Shown one piece after another: positions 1 through 11,500 of a stretch of DNA of 64,000 nt; within the stretch, counting starts at the first letter, position 1, and each line of letters begins with the position of its first letter. The translations under genes were made by a program, and so were the position numbers. The notes beneath the pieces are model-generated. The model made no database searches, was not told the origin of the DNA, and saw only the letters and a list, made by a program, of their open reading frames with translations. The DNA comes from Schistosoma haematobium (Eukaryota > Platyhelminthes > Trematoda > Strigeidida > Schistosomatidae). The DNA is taken from the NCBI RefSeq assembly GCF_000699445.3, contig NC_067196.1, positions 49,021,364-49,085,363 on the forward strand, read 5' to 3'.

Positions 1-1055
1 TTTGCGGTAGTTACACTTTTAAGCTGTCGAAATATATGTGCTACACTTTAATGTGCCCTTTTTTTCATAATCATTCTTGTTCATAATCTTGATTCCTTGT
101 AGAGGGAACTTCAAAATGTGCTAAAGGCCAAGTGATATATTTGAACAAGTTAATTTCAAATAGAATTGAATGGAACAAGAGAATCAATCCAAATATTTCT
201 TTCTTTTGTGAATGCATTTAGTTTTTATTTGTTTGTAAATAAATACCTTCAGCATTTATGTTAAATATACGTGGTTGTATTCATGTTTAATTCCTTATCA
301 TGTATGTTAATTAAAAGGTAATAAGTATTCACCAAAAGCAGTTTGATTATATATTGAGTAGTATCCTCCTAGTTGCTAAAGAACATATCTCAATTGTTAT
401 GCTATGCAGTTATTGAACAAATCATCCATGTAGTATTATCTTTGATTAATTTTGGTATTAGATTATCAGGACAATATTGGATAGGGTGCTGTTAAGTTGT
501 TATTCTAACAAAACTGGAAAGCTTACGTCATTATGGTTGTAATTATAAAGTTGATGAATAAATACTAAAACGTTGATGTAGTCATACTCACCTAAAGAAG
601 CAACGATAAATCTTATCGTTAGCTCGTGATTTATTTACATTTAATTTAATTTTACTGTTTAATCGTACACCATTCATATTGATCTGAAAGCTTATATAAC
701 TATATCAATCTGATTTGAATATTAGAAAATTGCCTTATTTATTCTAGAACCAAGTTATCATTAGCATACCAGAATAAATTTGTCTCAAATGAACCTAACC
801 AAATCACACGAATCTAGTTAACTTCTTGAATTAAATGAATCGGTTAATCAGAAATTAAATTTAATAAATCTTGTCATTTATTTATTTATTAAAACGTTCA
901 AATGAACACTATGTAATATCAACTAGGTATTTTATACAAACTGATAGTACTAGGTTACCAATGATAAATTTTCAAATAAATTAATATAGACTGATAAATT
1001 GTATCAATTTAGTATTAAACATCGATATTTGTATAATACAGAAATAAATGTGATT
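1..1055. other. AT-rich non-coding DNA
   Basis: No convincing reading frame, RNA gene or recognisable repeat was seen. Stop codons are dense in all frames. The stretch ends at the target-site duplication of the element that follows. Confidence 0.6.
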
Positions 1056-1065
1056 ATTCTAAACT

Positions 1066-1752
1066 TACCTGGCGCCGGGTTGGGGGTGATCAGGAATGCT
1101 CTGACCCCGGGTGGAGGCTCACCATTGCACCTCGGTGGGTTGGAACTCGCGACGAACCCTAATCGGATGCGCTCTGGCGTACAGTTCTTGTCAGTGGGGA
1201 GGTCTTACAGTCCTCCCTTTAAAAAAAGCCCCCAAACGCCCTGGTACGGCCGAGAGTGGAGATAGTCCGCTCTCCCTCTCGAAGTGCTCTCACATGGCCA
1301 CGCGTATATAGCCTCTACCAAGGAAGTCCTACTCACTGCCTTCTCGTGGCGGGGGTGTTGTTTACGAAAATGAGGGGACGAAAAGCGAATGTCCGGCGCT
1401 TTAACCGGGTTGGTAGACATGGAGAGTCCACCTATGGGAGTTGGAAAACCCTGATTCTAAACCAATGGTGCACATGAGCTCCAGTATCCTGAGGGAAGAA
1501 ATGGCGTATGAACCAATTGTTGGTCACCGGCTTCCATGGGAATGCATCTCCTCACAATGCTCTACTGCCTTGTGGGTTAGACCTTTAGGTCAAGGGCTCG
1601 GGGTGTCGCCCCCTAAGAAAACCACCTGCTTCGGCTTGGGCACCCGGGCAGTATCACAGCCCTCACACATACCGAATGAGATTTGTGTGGCGCATATGTA
1701 TTTGGTGCCTCCTTGTACCAATATCTATGTGTTAAAGTAAGTAAGTAAGTAA
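1066..1752 (+). mobile_element. Non-autonomous retroelement, 687 bp, with TSD
   Basis: This is a GC-rich island in AT-rich DNA, beginning TACCTGGCGCCGGG and ending in a (TAAG)n tail. It is bounded by a perfect 10-bp direct repeat, ATTCTAAACT, at 1056-1065 and 1753-1762, which I read as the target-site duplication. The short ORFs inside it (longest about 99 codons) overlap in several frames and resemble no protein I know, so I do not call genes. The tail matches the 3' tail of the RTE copies at 28195-28359, 39764-40821 and 47508-48801, so the element was probably mobilised by that RTE machinery. No tRNA-like head was identified. Confidence 0.75.
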
Positions 1753-1762
1753 ATTCTAAACT

Positions 1763-2625
1763 ATACTATCATTATTATTATTATTATTCCATGAATTTTA
1801 TTCTATTAATATTTCAATATTCAAATAAATTCATTGAAGCATTCGATGATATGCTTGTTAGTGAAATTATGCATAAGCGATTAAACACTTTAGATGTTTA
1901 TAAACACAAATTCATTCTATTCTCTATGACATCTGGTTTAAGGAGGAGCTGATTATATACAACATTATTAATTAATCCAGTGAGAGTATTAAAATTTAAC
2001 AATAAAGACAATGAAATTACATTGAAATATAAAAGAACTTTCCATGGAAGAAGATGAACATAAATAAAACTTTGATACAATAAATAAATAAAGTAGGATA
2101 ATATACAGATTATGTCGACCACATGTTGTGCATAATTAATAAGAATAGTAAAGATTAAACGTTTAAAATATAGCAAATAATTAATTTTTGTTTGTTTGTT
2201 TAAAGCAAAAAAATAATAATAATTGGTGGGAATGTGTTTACTCATCAAATTAACAACGTATATCTTTTTTGTACACATACCTTGTATAATCAAAATACAA
2301 TTATATGTAGGCATTCTCTTTTAAAAAAGTGAATTTATATACTCCCAGCTGAGATAAAAGAATATAGTTGACATCATTGATCTAGTTTAATTTGAAATTT
2401 TAAATAAAGATATTCTTTCATGAATATTTCAGTAAACAACATTTGTGGTTGAGTTCATAATAGTCTTTTATTAAAACTTGACTTTTTATACACAACACAT
2501 TTATATTATATGGAAAGTTGACTTTCTTAGCAAGTAATAGGGTACAGTTTCAATGAAAAATATACTGAACTATTTTATCTTTGCATTTAAATTCAAGGCC
2601 TAAATAAGATTATGACATCATTGAT
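1763..2625. other. AT-rich non-coding DNA
   Basis: A 138-codon minus-strand frame at 1898-2314 lies here, but its composition (Ile/Tyr/Leu/Asn) is what AT-rich random sequence gives. Nothing else is supported. Confidence 0.5.
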
Positions 2626-2900
2626 TTAGATCATGAGTCACTTGAAGCTAGACCATGCTGGAAAACCTGGAAACAGAGGACGACCGTTTTGTCCTACTGT
2701 GAGACTACTCGGCGGTGAGCATCCACGATCTCACCTGGCGAGATTCAAACCCAGGACATATCAGTCTGGCGCGTCAGTGCTTAACCTCTAGACCGCTGAG
2801 CCGGCATCCAACGGTGTTAATGTCTAACTTCAACCAATCCACGAAATTGGGCGACACATACACCATTGTCATCAGTGAGTTACTATCTCACAACAGACCC
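2626..2900 (-). mobile_element. Hammerhead SINE copy 1, ribozyme core degenerate
   Basis: tRNA-derived SINE on the minus strand. From its 5' side it has a leader ending in a GTTAATGTCTAAC-like block (as seen on plus), an A-box-like CAGCGGTCTAGAGG, a B-box-like GGTTTGAATCTC, then the hammerhead segment (2669-2727) and a 3' block ending near TCATGATC. The hammerhead core reads CCGAGTA instead of CUGANGA and AAAA instead of GAAA, so positions 4, 8 and 12 are all changed and self-cleavage is not expected. The true 3' terminus is missing. No TSD was found. Confidence 0.75.
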
Positions 2901-4277
2901 GTTTATAACTGCTTAAGAACACAGACAATTCTTTCCGAACAACTATATTACATTGCCATTTCAATTTTGATAGTTTGAACTTCACTACGTTATATAAGAG
3001 TTTGTTAGACTGCTGGTAATTTCTATAAGAGATTGTCATATTTATTTTATACGTGCACAGGAATGAGCGTTGATTGCATCATTCATCATTAGAAAAATAA
3101 AACAAGCCAAGTTTATCTTGGATAATTTGCTTTCAGACCACAAATGTCTTTTTTTTAATTAGCTTATCTAATCTAGGTTCAGGATTCGGAATGACGAAAT
3201 ATTAATAATAAATAATAAAGTTTATAACTGAATGTATTTTGTTGTTGTGACAAACTTTTTTTCTTAAAATAAATTATGAAGTGTTAATCGTCTTTCTGAA
3301 AATTACTTTTAGCGATGACTTCATTTAGAAGTCTGTTATTTCGAAGTCTTCCATGGTGATAAATCAGCTTGTTTGTGATTAGTTGTCATTATATTTATAT
3401 GATAATGATAATGATGACTGTTGTTTAGAATGACAATAAGAATTTTCCAACTCCTAAAGAGTATTCATTTGTATCATCAATTTTTTTCCTTATTATTATT
3501 ATTTTTATATTGAGATATTCAGATAAATAGTATTACATGAACATTGTAATATGAAAAATTTAAGAATAAAAAGGAAACAATAATGGTAGCAAACATTCAT
3601 CTTAGTTACCAATAAATATTAAATTGTATATGGAACAATTGTCTTTTAATAAATACCAGAAATACACACATAAGGTCAAGTCATATTTTTTAAAAAAACA
3701 TATGTATTTCGCCTATTTTTGTTGAGAGATATTAAATTCCTATTGTATTATTGTTGTTTTTTCCCTGTGGCAAAAGTTCCAATTTCATGAAAAAAAATGC
3801 AACATATTTCATACAATAAATGAGTATTGATAAAGAATATATCTGTGTACTAATTCTTTAGATATTAATTAATATTAAAGTGTAATATGTGGATTACTTT
3901 GACCTAGATATTGAATACATGTAAATTGGAGGACAAGTTAGCAGTTATAACCACTTTATCATTTGTCGCTATTTTATAATAGACACCCAAATATGATAGT
4001 TTGAATTGAAATATATTATAAATTTATAAGAAATATAATAATTGGATTATTCATATTGTTAAAACAAAAAAGCATTCAACTCATTTTAGAGTAGATGGGA
4101 ATTTAAACCATATGGCAATTCAGTATAGATATGAATATATACACTTATTTAACTTTTATAACCTCAAATTATAATTTATACAAACGTTATGATAAATGGC
4201 TGTGAATGAATGTGAGGTCATCTGGACATTCAAAAGACTATGAAGTAAGAGACAGTAGACAGCATCATACTCTCTTT

Positions 4278-4278
<1 letters not shown>

Positions 4279-4353
<75 letters not shown>
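4279..4353. repeat. Compound microsatellite (CT)n(AT)n
   Basis: About 25 bp of CT repeat runs directly into about 50 bp of AT repeat. The same arrangement recurs at 17760-17841. Confidence 0.9.
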
Positions 4354-4356
<3 letters not shown>

Positions 4357-6142
4357 CAGTTACAATACATACCATCTGGTAGTTGAGACGACACGCATAA
4401 GAAAAAATATGGTTTTATTGTTGTAAATTGAACATCTAAATAATTCACACCTTTAAAAGGCATAAGTTAGTTTTTAAAAAATATTGAAAAAGAAAGCAAA
4501 CTAATCCACAAAACAGATAACAAAACAATACTGACAATTATTTGAATAATTATTTATCACATCTTTCAAATAAATAATATGGTTGTATAGATCCGAAGTT
4601 ACTGTTTTGTTTTAATTGACCTGATTAATGATTCAATATGATTAATTCAGTATTTTGTATCATAGAATTAGTTAATTTATGAATATTTATGTTGGAAAGC
4701 AGTTTGTGACTAATTAAAATACTGGATAAAATAGCTCTTTTATAACGTTTGTAATTTTCACAGATGGCTTAAAAAAAAGTAGAAGTTACTTCAAAAAATT
4801 AGCACGAGCATCTTCATATTTACAAATATCTATAACATTGATTGATCGATTTATACAGATAGAAATCAACTTGAGAACCTATGAATTGATGATATTTTTG
4901 AAGTGAAAACGTAAAAGTTAGGCTATAAGTGAACTTCTTTTACAATCGTTGGTTTGATATCTTGTGGCTGAAGATTTTCGAAAGTCTCTTTAAGTAACCA
5001 ATGAGTTTACTTCACTAATCGAGAATTAATCATAATCCGTTCTTTTTGGAACTAGAAGAGTGATTTTTTATTCTTGATGTACAGGTGGCCAATAACTAAA
5101 CAAATATATTATGAATGAAGGTAGGTTCAGGGGTTTCAGTTTCAGACTTAACTTTCTTTTAACCAAGAGAGATAGCTTTCTTGTCAGTGATCTTATTAAT
5201 AACTTTGTGTAATTGTCCAGTTATCCACATGGCTTCTTTCGTCAATATTGTTCATTAACCCATTAGGTCAAGAAAAATATTCTCCTTAATGTAAAGTGAG
5301 AACCTAAGAAACTCATATAAAACTCGATCACAAGTAAGAGCACAACAACTGTGTCGGGTTATCTCAAATTAACTGGAGTTAGAAGTGCACGCTGTTGAAT
5401 TCCCGAATCATTGATATAAGGGTTAAGCATTCTCAATCAGGCTCAAGACTGTTGGGTTTGATCTGTACCGATATAGTATATGAGCGCTGCTGCCATAAAC
5501 TTTATCTTTCCTACTCCTCGAATTTACTACCTTTAATTAAGAAACATCAAAGGTGATATCAAGCGTATAAGAAAAGATTGTAGGTGAGCTGCTACATCAA
5601 ATAATAAGACGTTAACAATGATTCCTCTTTGATTTCAATCTTCACAACGATACATTCATTGAAGAACTGTGTATTTGTTGAAGACTAAGAAGTTTAAAAC
5701 TGATAAATATAACCATATATATTCGCAATAAAATAATCACTTCTAGTGATAACTTCTGAATTATCTAAATCTTCGTAAATCGATGAAAAAAAAGGAATCT
5801 GCAAAAAAGAAAAAGACTTGTTATATAATCACATATAAAATTTCACCTTATTTTATGATCATTTGTATCAAATATTTTATGTCATGTGAAAATAGAATAC
5901 AAAGTGGACAAGACAAATATTACAAGTATGCATAAATTGTTCCATGTAGAAAAAAGCATTATCATTTACTTCACATTAAATAAGATAATTCTACGACTGT
6001 TTAATATCGACTTACAAAAGAATATGTTGATGACTAACTTTTTACTAATCAAAATTCCACACACTCACTCTTTTCATGTTATTCTTTTTTTACCTTGACA
6101 CTATAATCAAACGTTTGTATTTTCAATTATAAGTGACTATGG

Positions 6143-6168
6143 ATAGATAGATAGATAGAGTAGGATTG

Positions 6169-6216
<48 letters not shown>
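6143..6216. repeat. (GATA)n and (AT)n microsatellites
   Basis: Four to five GATA units (about 6143-6160), a short spacer, then about 44 bp of AT repeat. Confidence 0.9.
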
Positions 6217-6218
<2 letters not shown>

Positions 6219-7644
6219 AAAGCTGATTTAACTACTTCACAGGGGGTCAAACCCATATAAGTCAATATTATTATTAGTCCAAAAACTAAGTGAATAATTC
6301 AATTCATCTACACTTGACTTTACTATACATCATAATAAAATCATTGAATTAGTTCAGTACTTAATATGAACACTTTCTTATTTATCATTATCATTATTGT
6401 CTTCTATTCTCATTTTTATTTTTCACAACAGGTGATAAAATGACAAGTTGAACTATTAATTTTTAATAAATTCTTTTAATTATTAAACAATCTATCTCTA
6501 TGGTTTAACTTAACGTTTTATATTTAGTAAAAGATTAAAGAAAACAAAAGAAATATACATTAAAAAAAATAATGATAATAAATGAATGAAATGAGCGTCT
6601 TGGATTCCACTGCTAACCATTATCCATCTTTGCTTAAAAGCAACATTAGTTTATTTCGATCAACAACGAAAAAAAGATCAACGAAAAAAACACAATTTAG
6701 TTGTAGTTTTAGTTCTGTTTTGAATCATTTCAGTGTTTGACGTGTGTACATTGTATGAAAGTTCACTTTGTCTTGTTGAGTTTTGTATATATATATATAC
6801 GTTTTTCTTATCAAGATTGTAGTCAAACAGAAGTATAACTTGGAGAAGATAATAATAAAGCATATGTACCAACAAAGATATAATAAAGTTGAAATTCTCT
6901 ATTATCAAATTATTGTATAAAGAAAAGATAAATATATTTTAATTATAATGAATTGGTTAGTATCTTCCAAAATGAATAGATAACCTTTTAATTTAATCTC
7001 TAAATGAAGGGGAAATGTACATTTTCAAACGTAGAACAGAAATAAACACAATTTATTATTTTTTGAAAACCTTAAAAATTACAAAGGAATTATATTTTGT
7101 CAATTTTTTCACTATGAATTAATGTTAGTCAGAAAGTCAGTGAATATTGGGAAGCATTAAATAAATGGTCTAATTCTGTTTTTTTAAAATTTTTATGGTA
7201 CGCAACTTGGAATTCATATAAGATTCTAGTAAAAACGTTCAGATATCATGGTATCCATGATGAAATCTTAACATGAATTCTATTCAATACATTAATGATA
7301 TTTGGGACTTTTTGGTTCATTTTAAATTGAAAAAAAAATACCATAATCTATTTTATCAATATAATCCAACATAAGCACTTTCATTGTTGTATAGCTGTCA
7401 AAGATATACATAATGTATGTGAAAAAAGTCTCTGTCCTCATGCCTAATATTAAATACTCGATTTTTAACTCGTTTGATCTTCAAAACCTATTTGTTTGTT
7501 TTCCTTCTTTTAAATCACCTGGGTTGATCATGGTATTAATGATAATATATTCAGCAAAGGATTCTTACTATTATCTAAAGGAGTACTGTTTTATCATTTG
7601 TTAATACCTAGTTCCTATCTAAGTATAGAGACAATATTGAAATC

Positions 7645-8151
7645 ACAATTGATTGATCACTGGGTGGTGATCAATCTCATGCTTGTCTAGTCCTTAATAG
7701 TGCAGATCGAATGCTATCGATCATGTTGCAATGTGGCCACCAGTCTAGGTGACTCGACACTGCGGGCACTATGTATTGAGATTAGATGGTGGTTGGAGGT
7801 AGTCAACAGGAAACCCTGGACCCGGGTTTCGTGCTACTTGGCACTCGTCAGCAAGGTGTACCTGTAATCTCGAGGGAACTGGTGCACTAATAAGGACTAG
7901 ACAAGCATGACATTGATCACAACCCAGTGATCAATCAATTGTGATTACGTCTCAGTCCTACAGGAGGTTAGTCACGGCTCGGATAGCTCAGTGGTAACGT
8001 CTCTGACTGTGAAGCTGTGTGATACGAGGTCGAATCCGCCAGGGAGCACCAGTTCCCTCAAGATTACAGTTACACCTTGCTGACGACTGCCAAGTAGCAC
8101 GAAACCCGGTTCCAGGGTTTCCTGTTGACTACCTCCAACCACCATCTAATC
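7645..8151 (+). mobile_element. tRNA-headed SINE (family 2) with internal inverted repeats and TSD
   Basis: A 507-bp insertion flanked by a perfect 14-bp direct repeat, ACAATATTGAAATC, at 7631-7644 and 8152-8165. The right part (about 7975-8151, plus) has a tRNA-like head with A-box-like TAGCTCAGTGG and B-box-like GGTCGAATCC, then a body ending ACCACCATCTAATC. The body's 3' half also occurs inverted at about 7771-7888. A second inverted pair of about 58 bp (about 7645-7702 and 7892-7950) brackets that copy. The tRNA-like head does not give a proper acceptor stem, so this is not a tRNA gene. There is no hammerhead in this family as far as I can see. Confidence 0.75.
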
Positions 8152-8165
8152 ACAATATTGAAATC

Positions 8166-8464
8166 TTTAAGTTAAAAACTACTTATAAACATAGAGGTAT
8201 TTTCATTAAAGCAAGTTAGAAATTACTCTCATAACTGACCGATATTAGTTAGAAAAGAGAAAATGAAAGAGCAATGGGGAGCTTTTTACTGGATTCCAAA
8301 AGTTTCTCTGGAAAGAGGTGACGCATGTAGTTCGATTACGTAATGGAATGACTGTGTATTAGTATTATGAATTGACTTGAATTGAAAATGTTCACGGCTG
8401 AATAATAACTCAATGGGTCAAATGTGCAGCGTAAGTCAAGAAACCTGAAAGTCTATTCTATGGG
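8166..8464. other. AT-rich non-coding DNA
   Basis: Nothing recognisable was seen. Confidence 0.5.
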
Positions 8465-8545
8465 GTTCCATGGATGTTTACTTCCGAGAATTCTCTGTTT
8501 AGGACAAGTGTGCAGTGATTTATAGTTCTTGATAGTCTTTCAGGT
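8465..8545 (+). repeat. Very old hammerhead-SINE relic (tentative)
   Basis: The series CATGGATGT, CCGAGAATTCT, TAGGAC and GCAGTG follows the order and spacing of the hammerhead segment of the SINE, and is followed by CTTGATAGTCTTTC, which also follows the relic at 15630-15836. The core is heavily mutated. It could be chance similarity. Confidence 0.3.
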
Positions 8546-11500
8546 AATAATTTCCTTAAAAGAACCTGTCCTCGTAATGGACTAATTTCTATGAACATTA
8601 AAATCAATAGTTAGTACTTTTTTTCTTACTCATTTTCACTGTAATTTAAGAGTGACAACAAACAGTAGTGTTTCGTAAAAATAACTTTTCGATTTTAAAG
8701 AAACGGCTTCTTGATATCATGTAAAGAAGCTATCACAGAATAACAGCATTGCGTGACATCAACATTTCAGTGAAATTAAATGATTTGGCAAATGGCTGGT
8801 TAGAAACTAAGGTGAATCTTGTGATCGAATCCCTTAAAGCCATATACTTATCATTCTATTGCAGTTACTTCGGAAATTAATATATTTATTTTACAAATTA
8901 AATCTTCAAGTCCTCTAAAACACTTGAATGAATATTTACAATACCTCGAAAATGGTTTGATTTAGGTTGCAAGATAAAACATTGTTCCTACTTGAATTCA
9001 AACAACCTTGATTCATCCTCAAGTGCTGCATCTGGTTTGGTTTGTGGGGTTCGTAGAATCCAATTCAAGCGTCCCTGTGAAGCTTTATTTTCACTGAACA
9101 CAGACTAATATACTAACATTACACAGTTTTTTATCGACATCAAAAGAAAATCAATTGAATTTTGCATTGAAAATTTCAGTGAAATGGCTGATAAAGAAAG
9201 AATAGATATCTTATATGTATTGGTTTGATTTAATCACTAAATGACTTCAAAAATCAATGGATATTAGCATGGTTTTATGTTGGCCTGATGTTCACTCATC
9301 TTCAGACAATTGTTCGTAGACCCACTTAATTTGTGCTAATTTCAAATTGGTCATTTCTCTATTCCAGTCGACCCTCTTATGAACCTGTTAACATTAATGA
9401 AGTAAAACCTTTCCTACTATATTTTACCTGCCCTCAATGTTTTCAGAATGTGATATAGTATAGACGAAAGAATTAGTAAGAGATTACGTAGTAAACATCA
9501 ATATGGACTGGTACGTTGTTCACTTGGAATGTAAACGTTGAGTCTTAATTAATAGTGCTTTACTACCCTGATTTTGAATAAATGATTATAAAATATTCTG
9601 GTTCTTGAGCTAAAATGCAATAACTACTAGTAATTACCAAAAATAAAGTAAAAACTAATTTTGTATATCCTCCATATATACATAAAATTTCAAACAATTG
9701 TCAGCTCCTTTCCGAAGACCAGTCCGGGACTGAAGAAACCCTTTTATTACTCAGTTTATACATTTCTTGGTAGATAAATTATCAGTTCACAAAAATAAGA
9801 ATCGTTAATCTGTCTGCACTCTAATCATAATGTGCTATGTTCACTTTGAACTGTGTGCTTGTTAAAATTCCACCAACGTATTAGAATTTAGTATTCCACA
9901 TCTTCCAATTCTATTCATCTCGTGATATAACATTGCCTGTATTGAACTTCGGTTGTTGACCACCTTCCTCAAGTCTGAATTCATTGGTTTAATCGACCAA
10001 GATTTTATCTATGAAAACTTCAATACATTCATCACTAGTCTGTAATGATTTTCTCATTCGATAAACTAATTTGTAGAGATTTAACTGAGCCATTGGTATT
10101 AGTCAGTGTAAATAAAAGAAAATGTGATAGAAACTTTATAAAACCACTGCACTGAACAACAAGATGGATTGTTCAGAAAGTAAGAAACAAATCTGCTTAG
10201 TGATTGAATGTAATCAAACTTTTTCAGTCTATTCAGTCAGTTCTGTTACTCAGAGTTTCTACAAATGATTTTATAATCAATGTTTAGTGAATTATCAATG
10301 ACTTAAAACGTGAATTATTTCGAACAAAAAGGAACAGGAAAGAATAAAAGTAAAAATGGATGAACTTTAAAAATCAACTGTGATCAATTTATGAAGTACA
10401 TTTTCATGGTACTAATAAATGTCATTTATGTATGTTTCTAGATAGTAGATATCATTCATAATTAATTGTAATTACAATTGATACACTATATATTTTTGTG
10501 TATTAAGGCCTATAGACAAAAAAGGAAAAAGAAAAGGTTTACTAGATTAAATTGTATGATAATCAAAAATATCTGACCATACTCTACAGGGAATTGTCTC
10601 TATTTCTGCATATTTTACTCTTTCTTCACCCTTTTCTCTTACTTTACTTGAAATATAATAAAAAAAGTTAATAAAAATTGTAATGCAGCCGAAATATTGT
10701 CTGCATGACATTGTCTTCCAATTATACATGTATCTTTGTCTAAATAGAATACATTCGTTTTACATTTTGTTTTTAGTGTACGAATTTGTTTCACTTACTC
10801 TATCGACATTTTTCTCCTGCTTTAACTTATTCTAAAGTATGTGTGATTTACTTTATTTAACTTTTTCACTTTACCACCCCTCCCCTCGATTCTCATTCTG
10901 TCCACCTTTCTATTTCATGTATTAGGTGACCAGAACATGAAGTTTATTTCTTTAACAAACCGAATGAATTATATTTTACTAATTTGTAGTAATTTTTACA
11001 TTTCTATCCTTTTTGTATATCCATGTGCGTATGTGTATGGTTTCTCTCTAATTATATTCAGCTTTTTCCTTACCATTAGACCAGTGAAGATTTTAACCTA
11101 GTGACAAGGAGAGAGAGAGAGACCAAAGATAAAATTTTGTCTACACTTTCTTTTGATTGACACCATTCATTATAAGATCTATATTCTTGAATTTTTTCAC
11201 AAATGTAATTGACTATCTTTGAGTTAATGGGAATATGATTAAAATAATTATTCGAAGTTAGTTGACAGAAAAGTACAATATAGAAATATGGTAAAAATCT
11301 TATCATCTTTTATCAAAGGGATTTCGTGAACAACGTATACAGTTAGATAGTGATATGGAAGAACAATGGTAGCAACACCTTACCGAGTTAACCAAATTCT
11401 CTAGTGAAATTGTTTAAAACTGGAAGTCCAAAACATTTCATCCCAACTCAGAGGTCTTTAGGTATCATAATTTGTTCAATACATGAAGGCTCTCAATTCT

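Larger units (their letters stand above)
2901..7630. other. AT-rich non-coding DNA with microsatellites
   Basis: No supported gene. It contains a compound (CT)n(AT)n tract at about 4279-4353, a short GATA run at about 6143-6160 followed by (AT)n at about 6173-6216, and scattered poly-A/T. ORFs of 60-77 codons here are of random length and composition. Confidence 0.55.

Noticed and set aside
999..1740. Overlapping short ORFs with a GC-rich start
   Set aside because: They lie in the non-coding retroelement at 1066-1752, in several frames and on both strands.
1898..2314. 138-codon minus-strand ORF
   Set aside because: Composition is AT-driven (Ile, Tyr, Leu, Asn) with no motif. About one frame of this length is expected by chance at this base composition.
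4230..4463. ORF with Ile-Tyr and Arg-Glu repeats
   Set aside because: Translation of the (CT)n(AT)n microsatellite.
7975..8050. tRNA gene
   Set aside because: A and B boxes are present, but the acceptor arm does not pair and the sequence continues into a SINE body.
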